From Saprospiraceae bacterium (GTDB lineage Bacteria; Bacteroidota; Bacteroidia; Chitinophagales; Saprospiraceae), in assembly GCA_022844565.1 (NCBI GenBank), contig JALHLK010000003.1, positions 186,001 through 250,000 on the forward strand: DNA of 64,000 bases. The letters are read 5' to 3'. Every line of letters starts with the position of its first letter. Position 1 is the stretch's first letter. The notes below the pieces were generated by a model. It searched no databases and had not been told where the DNA came from. It worked only from the letters and a program-made list of their open reading frames with translations. The translations under genes were made by a program, and so were the position numbers. Of the stretch, positions 10,416-17,731 are shown piece by piece.

Positions 10416-11693
10416 TTAATTTTTTACAGCTTTTAATTCCGAATTTTCTTCTATCTTAGATCCTCTTAATCCGAAATATAAAACGACAAAAAAGCATAAG
10501 AGCGGTACGATATAGCCTACTTGAATATTATCTTCTAGACCATCTATGATACCTCCCATAATGACAGGGAAAATAGCTCCACCTATGATCGCCATGACAA
10601 TGAGAGATGATGCTGATTTTGTTTCTTCCTTTAAGCCATTGATTCCCAGTGAAAATATCGTGGGAAACATAATAGACATAAAAAACCCTAAACCACCCAA
10701 AGCAAAAACTACAAATTTACCATCTGTACATATTGCCACCGCACTTAATACAATACACATTAAAGAATAAAGTGTAAGTAAGCGCGCTGGTGCCAAATAT
10801 TTCACAAGTCCCGATCCCACAAATCTTCCTATCATAAACAGCATACCATACATACTCAAATACCATCCTGCTGTTATTTCATCTACGCCACCGCCTACAG
10901 TCGCCATTCGAATAAAAAAACTGGTAACACAAACTTGTGCACCCACATAAAAAAACTGAGCGATAACAGCCCAACGCACATGTCTGTATTTCATTGTATC
11001 AAATATTCCCGCAGTTTTTTTCTCAATACTGCTTTCATCTTTTTCTTCAATTTCTGGTAAATGCATAAAATAAAATATCAACGCCAGAATTATCAGGAAA
11101 CCACCTAAAGTTAAGTAAGGCATTTTGACAGAATTGGCTTCAGTAGTCAGATAAGTAATTTTTTCAATTTCAGACATTGCTGTTAGTTGCTCCTTGGAAT
11201 ATTCTTTACCTGACAATATAAATAAAGTTCCTAAAATTGGTGCGATAAAAACTGCTAAACCGTTGAATGACTGTGCTAAATTAATTCTAAAAGTGGCATC
11301 TTTAGGTTCGCCTAATCGGATTACGTATGGATTGGCTGCCGTTTCTAACAAGGTTAGACCACAACCTAGTATGAATAAACCAGTTAAAAATACGCTATAT
11401 GCTTGCATATTGGCAGCTGGTACAAAAAGCAATGATCCGGTAGCAAATATCACAAGGCCTAAAATGATACCCTTCTTATAGCCAAATCTTTTTAAAATCA
11501 TTCCTGAAGGAATAGCCATCAAAAAATATGCAAGATATACGGCTGTATCAACAAAAGTAGATTGCAAATTACTCAATTGTAGTGCCTTTCGCAAATGGGG
11601 AATTAAAATACCATTTAAATTATTGGCGATGCCCCACATAAAAAATAGACTTGTTATGAGTATAAAAGGAATGATATATTTGTTGCGATGCAT
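10416..11693 (-). CDS. fucP: L-fucose:H+ symporter family permease (MFS)
   Basis: LFFMWGIANNLNGILIPHLRKALQLSNLQSTFVDTAVYLAYFLMAIPSG matches the FucP-type N-terminus; 12-TM pattern. Confidence 0.88.
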   Translation of the reverse strand: MHRNKYIIPFILITSLFFMWGIANNLNGILIPHLRKALQLSNLQSTFVDTAVYLAYFLMAIPSGMILKRFGYKKGIILGLVIFATGSLLFVPAANMQAYSVFLTGLFILGCGLTLLETAANPYVIRLGEPKDATFRINLAQSFNGLAVFIAPILGTLFILSGKEYSKEQLTAMSEIEKITYLTTEANSVKMPYLTLGGFLIILALIFYFMHLPEIEEKDESSIEKKTAGIFDTMKYRHVRWAVIAQFFYVGAQVCVTSFFIRMATVGGGVDEITAGWYLSMYGMLFMIGRFVGSGLVKYLAPARLLTLYSLMCIVLSAVAICTDGKFVVFALGGLGFFMSIMFPTIFSLGINGLKEETKSASSLIVMAIIGGAIFPVIMGGIIDGLEDNIQVGYIVPLLCFFVVLYFGLRGSKIEENSELKAVKN

Positions 11694-11846
11694 TATTATA
11701 TTATTTGTGTGTTAAAAGTAATACTCTTAGCCCTAGTATAAGACAAAAGTAACCTTCCCCAGTCATATTTTTTTATGAAATGTTACAGATTGTTAATGAA
11801 ATATTATCAAATTTGAGAAAAATTAAGTATAAATTTGTAAAATTAT

Positions 11847-12731
11847 TTGAATATGCATCCAATACTTCGAAAAATTGATTCAACTGATGGTACCTCGTTT
11901 GTTGTTAGGACTGATATGTTTTCTCATTTTTACAACAAATGGCATTTTCATCCTGAATTGGAATTGACTTATATTATTAAAGGTAAAGGTAATCGATTCG
12001 TGGGGGATAATATTGAGTTATTTGAAGAAGGGGATTTGGTACTTATAGGTGCAAACCTTCCTCATGTATGGAAAAGTGACAGCAGCTATTTTGAGGGTAG
12101 AGAAAATCAAATTGCAATGGCAAATGTGATTCAATTTCTTCCGAAGTTTTTTGGAGAGACTTTCTATCACTTGAAAGAACTAGAAAACATTAGATTATTG
12201 ATGGAAAAATCAAGACTAGGTTTAAGGATTGAAGGAGCAACAAAAATTAGTATAGTGAAGCTCATGTCTCTTATTTTTGAAACTGACAATAGTTTAAAAA
12301 GACTATGCATTTTGCTAGAAATACTTGAAACCGTGGCGCTCTCAAAAGATTTAGTTCAGTTAAGCTCGCTTGGTTTTGTGAAAGCATATGAAAAGTTTGA
12401 TACTCAAAAAATAAATTCTGTTTATGAATTCACTATAAATCAATATCATAGGAAAATATTGATTGCAGAGGCTGCTAATGTAGCTCATATGTCAGTTCCA
12501 AACTTTTGTAAATATTTTAAAAGTAGAACACAAAAAACTTATATCCAATTTTTAACAGAAGTACGCATTGGTTTTGCATGCAGATTGTTGATTGAAAATA
12601 AAAAGAATATCCAACAAATTGCATTAGATTGTGGGTTTCATAACCTATCCAATTTCAATCGTTCGTTTAGGTTATTAAAAAACCAAAAACCTGCCGAATA
12701 TAGACATATTTTCAGTGCGTTTAAGGATTAA
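11847..12731 (+). CDS. AraC family transcriptional regulator, divergent from the fucose cluster
   Basis: N-terminal cupin (WHFHPELELTYIIKGKGNRFVGDN), C-terminal double HTH (IQQIALDCGFHNLSNFNRSFRLLKNQKPAEYR). Confidence 0.9.
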   Translation: MNMHPILRKIDSTDGTSFVVRTDMFSHFYNKWHFHPELELTYIIKGKGNRFVGDNIELFEEGDLVLIGANLPHVWKSDSSYFEGRENQIAMANVIQFLPKFFGETFYHLKELENIRLLMEKSRLGLRIEGATKISIVKLMSLIFETDNSLKRLCILLEILETVALSKDLVQLSSLGFVKAYEKFDTQKINSVYEFTINQYHRKILIAEAANVAHMSVPNFCKYFKSRTQKTYIQFLTEVRIGFACRLLIENKKNIQQIALDCGFHNLSNFNRSFRLLKNQKPAEYRHIFSAFKD

Positions 12732-12750
12732 TTCTTTCAGTCTAACTAAT

Positions 12751-13177
12751 GGGGAGTTCTAAAAACTCAATTTCCATTGCAAAAAATTTATCACGTTGTG
12801 AATACTTCGTGACTGCAAAACTCAATTACTGCGTTAAAAGTTAAAAAGTGTCCTCGATGGATTATAGCTGCTATAAATATTCTCTATGCTAGTCCAGCGG
12901 GAACGAAATAAGATAACATAGAAAACTTGATCTTATTTTCAATATCTGTGTTAAAAATCCTCGCCATAGTAGCCGTACTATAACTGCGGTTTTTGCCTTG
13001 GTCTTGAAAATAATATACTTCGTTTTATGATGTATTTATTTTGTTCCCGTTACACTAGTGCACGGAGGCCCTAGTGCAGAGCTAAAATCGTTTGCGGCGA
13101 TTTTGTTTTGCTCTTCATGACTTGATCTTGGCTTTTTCATATTTTTTCACTACGAAAATGAGATTTTAGAACTCCCC
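12751..13177. repeat. Hairpin element copy A (outer), TIR GGGGAGTTCTAAAA...TTTTAGAACTCCCC, interrupted by a nested element
   Basis: Shares ends and internal core with 44197-44375; flanked by TAAT on both sides (12747-12750, 13178-13181). Confidence 0.8.
12889..13058. repeat. Hairpin element nested inside copy A, TIR CTAGTCCAGCGGGAACGAAATAA / CTAGTGTAACGGGAACAAAATAA
   Basis: Imperfect ~23-bp terminal inverted repeat read directly; internal core CTGTGTTAAAAATCCTCGCCATAGTAGCCGTACTATAACTGCGGTTTTTGCCTTG. Confidence 0.7.
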
Positions 13178-13237
13178 TAATAAATGAAAAATAGTTTTAG
13201 CTAACACTATAACAAAGTAACGAATCATAAGGCCAAT

Positions 13238-15232
13238 TTAAAAAGCCTTATATTTTCTCGTACTTATTTCTTTTTGCTCTATTTCAAAAATAATGTTATT
13301 TCCTTTAGTGAGTAGGAGGCCGGTTTCATTTTCATAAAGATTTTTGTACTTTTCATAAATTACCGTTGGCATTTTTTCACCATTTATTTTCAATTCTTTG
13401 TGATTGAGCTCTACCTTATTCTTTTTACCACTTTTTAACAATCCATCTTTGTTGAGTTGTTTTTCAATGGTTTGTGTTAGTAACCCTTTTTTAGGAGACA
13501 TAAAATCAAATCGCCTATCCTCCTCTTCATTTTCGTTTAAGCGACGGAGACCTTTGTTTCTTGTTTCAGGTCCTCTTTTGATCACAATATCATTATCATC
13601 CATAAAATCATCAAGCTTAAATTCAAATCCATTTACGAAACTATCAATGTCAAAATGAAAGTTTTTACCATTACTGTTAAAGCCAAACCCACGTGCTTTT
13701 CCTCCAATCAAGCTATCCGACTCCATAAGACCAAAGCTAAAATTCGAAAGACTGCCAAATGGTGATAGACTTGAATCTATTCTTTCAATTAAATCATTAA
13801 AATTGAAGTTAAACCCTTCAAAAGAATCTCCTTCAGGAAACCCTTCTTTTATTTTGCCTAACATTGAATCGAGATCCATCATTCTCATCTTAGACATTCT
13901 ACCGAATTCATCACTAAAATCCAATTCAGGATTGTCACCTCTTATTCTTCTTTTTATTCTCCCTTGACTTTCCTCCGTGTATTTATCAAATTCACTTTCG
14001 TCAATCTTTTCACCGTTGACTTCCACATCGATAATTTTTCCATCTTCCATCTTAATAGTTGTAGTTTTATCTCCTTCCACTTTGGTAATAACTTGAGAGG
14101 TTTTACGCTGTGTATTAAGAGGTATGGTATCAGATAAATTATAGTTATTTAAAAGGTCTAGTTTCTTTAGCGAGTTATTTTGAGTAGTTTCACTACCCAA
14201 TTCAGCTTCTAATTCCTCCTCCACAGCATTTACAGTATTGTATTTATAAGCAAAAAGTCCCGCAGTCATGGATAAAAATAGTAAAATAGTCAGTCTAGCT
14301 TTGATTGATGTGTTGTGTACAGGCATGTTAAAAAGTCTTTTTATACGATTAGAAAAATTTTTATTATCAGAAAATCCATTGGTAGTCAAGGCTACTAGGT
14401 TTAGTTTTAATTCTTGGAGTTTTATTAAGGTATGGGCATACTGTGATTGTGTACTACAAATACGAATTGCAGACATATCACAATCATATTCTCTTTCATT
14501 GTCGATGACTTTATTAGCCCACCAAATGAAAGGATGGTAATAAAGGAAAGTATTTATTAAAGATAGAATTACCTTGACGATGTAGTCTTGCCTTTTGATA
14601 TGCATCAGCTCATGCGCTAAAATCATGGTGACTTCATCTTCTGAAAGATTGTTTAATAAGGCGGTTGGCCAAATGATGACAGGTTTTATAAAGCCGTAGG
14701 TAAACACTCCTGTGACCTTATCAGTTACTCTAATGGATATTTCCTCGGTTATTGCCATGATTTTGGTGAGCTGGCTTTTGATACCGATAATATCTGGATC
14801 AATCACTTCAAGTGCTTTGTAGCCAATCCAATAGGTATAAATAATGGCCATCACAAATCTACCCAAAGTAAAAATTAAGCCTAATATCCATAATATTCCA
14901 AAAATCAAGGATGCTGAATAAGTATTAAATTCTGATGTAGCAATTGTTTGGTAAACCTCATTTACATAGTTTGCTATTACGGGCTGGTCAATATTCGGAT
15001 CTAAAGCAAAATTGTTTTTATAACTCATAAGTAAGGTCTGGCAAACGGTCGCAAAAAACAAAACTACGCTTAGTGTCGCTACCCAATATCGTAGACTTGC
15101 ATTCATTTTAGGTACAAATTTTAAGATAATTGCTGCCAAAACCCAAAAAGCCGCTCCTTGCCATAACGAGTGGAATAATGTCTCGCCAATGGTAATTAAG
15201 GAAGAAAAATCAAATGTTAGTAATAGGTTCAT
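13238..15232 (-). CDS. M56 family metallopeptidase (BlaR1/MecR1-like) with long charged C-terminal extension
   Basis: N-terminal TM helices, HELMHIKRQDY zinc motif, DNEREYDCD; no recognisable penicillin-binding domain. Confidence 0.9.
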   Translation of the reverse strand: MNLLLTFDFSSLITIGETLFHSLWQGAAFWVLAAIILKFVPKMNASLRYWVATLSVVLFFATVCQTLLMSYKNNFALDPNIDQPVIANYVNEVYQTIATSEFNTYSASLIFGILWILGLIFTLGRFVMAIIYTYWIGYKALEVIDPDIIGIKSQLTKIMAITEEISIRVTDKVTGVFTYGFIKPVIIWPTALLNNLSEDEVTMILAHELMHIKRQDYIVKVILSLINTFLYYHPFIWWANKVIDNEREYDCDMSAIRICSTQSQYAHTLIKLQELKLNLVALTTNGFSDNKNFSNRIKRLFNMPVHNTSIKARLTILLFLSMTAGLFAYKYNTVNAVEEELEAELGSETTQNNSLKKLDLLNNYNLSDTIPLNTQRKTSQVITKVEGDKTTTIKMEDGKIIDVEVNGEKIDESEFDKYTEESQGRIKRRIRGDNPELDFSDEFGRMSKMRMMDLDSMLGKIKEGFPEGDSFEGFNFNFNDLIERIDSSLSPFGSLSNFSFGLMESDSLIGGKARGFGFNSNGKNFHFDIDSFVNGFEFKLDDFMDDNDIVIKRGPETRNKGLRRLNENEEEDRRFDFMSPKKGLLTQTIEKQLNKDGLLKSGKKNKVELNHKELKINGEKMPTVIYEKYKNLYENETGLLLTKGNNIIFEIEQKEISTRKYKAF

Positions 15233-15606
15233 TGTTCTTTTTCTTGAATTGATTTAATAAATCTCTTAATCTCGTCTAGCTCTTCTTTTGATGAACTACC
15301 TTCACCTAATGCCTCAACTACAAGTGCTTTCATTGATCCATTGAACGTATTTTGAACAAAATTTTGAAGAAGACTTTGTTTCGTTTTTCCTTCTTTTATG
15401 TTAGACTTATAAATGTGGGTTTTGTTACTATCGTCACGTGTTATTAACCCTTTCTCAAACATCAATTGCATGATTTTAAGTGTTGTAGTATAGCCTACCT
15501 CTCTTTTTTGGTTAAGCTTTTCATTGATAAACCGCACATTGTTAGGACCGTTTGCCCAAAGTATATTGAGTATTTCTAATTCTGAATCTGTAGGGTGCAT
15601 AGACAT
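15229..15606 (-). CDS. BlaI/MecI/CopY family transcriptional repressor
   Basis: LEILNILWANGPNNVRFINEKLNQKREVGYTTTLKIMQLMFEKGLITRD; overlaps the M56 gene by 4 bp. Confidence 0.92.
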   Translation of the reverse strand: MSMHPTDSELEILNILWANGPNNVRFINEKLNQKREVGYTTTLKIMQLMFEKGLITRDDSNKTHIYKSNIKEGKTKQSLLQNFVQNTFNGSMKALVVEALGEGSSSKEELDEIKRFIKSIQEKEQ

Positions 15607-15675
15607 TAATTTTTAATAAATTCAAATCAAAATATATAGTCCAAATTATCAGACGTAAATTATTAAACAAAGTTG

Positions 15676-15691
15676 TACGAAATAATTCGTA
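15676..15691. promoter_or_regulatory. Putative BlaI-family operator dyad TACGAA-ATAA-TTCGTA
   Basis: Perfect 6-bp arms upstream of the BlaI-family gene. Confidence 0.6.
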
Positions 15692-15706
15692 GTTGCAAAT
15701 TTTATC

Positions 15707-15722
15707 TACGAAATCATTCGTA
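15707..15722. promoter_or_regulatory. Second putative operator dyad TACGAA-ATCA-TTCGTA
   Basis: Identical arms, 31 bp from the first dyad. Confidence 0.6.
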
Positions 15723-15801
15723 TTTAATAATTATTTAACAAAAAACTAATCTTAAAAAGATAAAAGATTAATTCTATTTAAATATATTTGTAAAATTATA
15801 A

Positions 15802-15822
15802 TACGAAACTAATCAGTTCGTA
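15802..15822. promoter_or_regulatory. Third, wider dyad TACGAA-N9-TTCGTA
   Basis: Same arms with a longer spacer, between the blaI-like gene and the divergent HAD gene. Confidence 0.4.
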
Positions 15823-15877
15823 CATTGGGTTTTTCAAAGTGATCTAGTTTTTCTTAACCAAACCTATAAATTTAGTT

Positions 15878-16462
15878 ATGGATAAATCACATTTTTTATA
15901 TCGAGTAGATCCATCCTGGACACTTTTTTTGGATAGAGATGGTGTCATTAATCAAAAGATTGACTATGGTTATGTGAGGAATCTGAGTGAGTTTGAGTTT
16001 GAAAAAGGAGCAATAGAGGCTATATACCGCCTGACTGATTTGTTTTTTAAAATCATCGTCGTTACCAATCAGCAGGGGATAGGTAAAGAAATTATGACCC
16101 ACGATGATTTGGGTAAAATACATCAATACATGATTTATGAAATAGAAAATGCCTATGGTCGAATTGACCAGATTTACTATAGTGCTGATATCGAAAATAT
16201 GGAGTCATACTCAAGAAAACCGTCACCAGGCATGGCATATCAAGCCAAAAAAGATTTTCCTGAAATCGATTTTGAAAAGTCAATTATGGTGGGAGACAGT
16301 GTGACAGACTTGGTATTTGGCAAAACAGTAGGTATGAAAACAGTGTATATTGGCAACAGTGGACTTGGGGTTAATAACAAGTTGGCTGATGTAATTTGTG
16401 GTAGCTTATCACAATTTGAAAAGTTATTGTATAGTTATCAGTATGCGAGGAAAGCGATATGA
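15878..16462 (+). CDS. HAD-IIIA family hydrolase (D-glycero-D-manno-heptose-1,7-bisphosphate phosphatase-like)
   Basis: LFLDRDGVINQKIDYGYV, VVTNQQGIGKE, RKPSPGM, MVGDSVTDL. Confidence 0.88.
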   Translation: MDKSHFLYRVDPSWTLFLDRDGVINQKIDYGYVRNLSEFEFEKGAIEAIYRLTDLFFKIIVVTNQQGIGKEIMTHDDLGKIHQYMIYEIENAYGRIDQIYYSADIENMESYSRKPSPGMAYQAKKDFPEIDFEKSIMVGDSVTDLVFGKTVGMKTVYIGNSGLGVNNKLADVICGSLSQFEKLLYSYQYARKAI

Positions 16463-16539
16463 GTTTTTTTAAATCTATTCTTAGCATATTATCGCATTCT
16501 ATGTATGAACCATCCTAGTTCTTTTATCCATTTTTTCAC

Positions 16540-16547
16540 TACCTTTG
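16540..16547 (+). promoter_or_regulatory. Possible Bacteroidota -7 box TACCTTTG upstream of the RidA gene
   Basis: Matches TAnnTTTG, 17 bp before ATG at 16564; -33 box not clear. Confidence 0.35.
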
Positions 16548-16563
16548 CCTCAAAATTAAAAAT

Positions 16564-16947
16564 ATGACACGTAAATCATATTCATCAGGCTCACCATGGG
16601 AAGATAAAGTAGGGTATACTCGATCAGTTAGGGTTCACAATATCATAGAAGTGGCTGGTACAGTGGCATCAAAAGATGGGGTGGTTCAATGTGTTGGTGA
16701 TGCAGGTGGTCAAACTGATGTGATCTTGGCTATTATAAAAAATGCGATTGAAAATCTTGGCGGAAAGTTAGAAGATACGGTTAGAACGAGGATTTTTTGT
16801 ACAAACATTGCTGATTTTGAAGCCATAGGCAAAGTACATGCAGCATATTTTAGTGCTATCAAACCAGTGATGTCGATAGTCGAAGTTTCAAAATTAATTC
16901 ATCCGGATATGTTGGTAGAGATCGAGGCTACAGCAATCATACCTTAA
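16564..16947 (+). CDS. RidA family protein
   Basis: YjgF/RidA pattern: VHNIIEVAGTVAS, RTRIFCTNIADFEAIGKVHAAYF, LVEIEATAI. Confidence 0.88.
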   Translation: MTRKSYSSGSPWEDKVGYTRSVRVHNIIEVAGTVASKDGVVQCVGDAGGQTDVILAIIKNAIENLGGKLEDTVRTRIFCTNIADFEAIGKVHAAYFSAIKPVMSIVEVSKLIHPDMLVEIEATAIIP

Positions 16948-16964
16948 TTCTTAAGCAAGTACTA

Positions 16965-17594
16965 TTGAAAACTTATAAAGTTAAGGAAATATACTATACC
17001 ATCCAAGGAGAAGGGTATCACACAGGTAAACCTGCTATCTTTTGTCGTTTTGCAGGATGTAATCTATGGACCGGAAGGGAGGAAGATCGTGATAATGCAA
17101 TTTGCAAATTTTGTGACACAGACTTTTGGGGCACTGATGGAGTCAACGGTGGAAAATATACAAAAGAAGAATTAGCAAAATTGGTGAGAGGTCTTTATCG
17201 TGGCAATGATGACCCTTTTGTAGTGTGTACAGGGGGAGAACCCGCTTTACAATTGGATAAAGAAATGATCGATGCTTTTCATAGCGAAGGGTTGAAGATT
17301 GCAATAGAAACCAATGGAACGATCGCTTTAAAGCCAGGTATAGATTGGATTTGTGTAAGTCCTAAAGCGGATACCAGCATTGTCGTCACCAAAGGTCATG
17401 AATTAAAATTGGTCTATCCCCAGCTTGAAAACGAGCCTTATGAATACGAACACTTAGATTTTGATCACTACTACCTCCAACCGCTTGATGACGAAAATCA
17501 AGCTGAAAATATCAGAGAATGTGTGCAATACTGTCTTCAAAACCCCAAGTGGAAGTTAAGTCTTCAAACCCATAAGTTTATTGGGATTGATTAA
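16965..17594 (+). CDS. queE: 7-carboxy-7-deazaguanine synthase
   Basis: YYTIQGEGYHTGKPAIFCRFAGCNLWTGREEDRDNAICKFCDTDF; CTGGEPALQLD; CVSPKA. TTG start. Confidence 0.93.
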   Translation: MKTYKVKEIYYTIQGEGYHTGKPAIFCRFAGCNLWTGREEDRDNAICKFCDTDFWGTDGVNGGKYTKEELAKLVRGLYRGNDDPFVVCTGGEPALQLDKEMIDAFHSEGLKIAIETNGTIALKPGIDWICVSPKADTSIVVTKGHELKLVYPQLENEPYEYEHLDFDHYYLQPLDDENQAENIRECVQYCLQNPKWKLSLQTHKFIGID

Positions 17595-17731
17595 TTTTAG
17601 GATTGGAATGATATGTTTTATTCTTAAGTTCTATTGAAAAGTTTGTTGAGTTGAATTTTAACTTATTGTTCTTTTTTTGCTGTTATTAAAAATTCAGATG
17701 TATTTTTGTTATTCATCAGTCAATTTAAGCC

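Noticed and set aside
12751-13177. Integron attC site or retron msr/msd interpretation of the hairpin elements
   Set aside because: No integrase, reverse transcriptase or cassette organisation is present in the window, and core boxes do not match the attC R'/R'' consensus.
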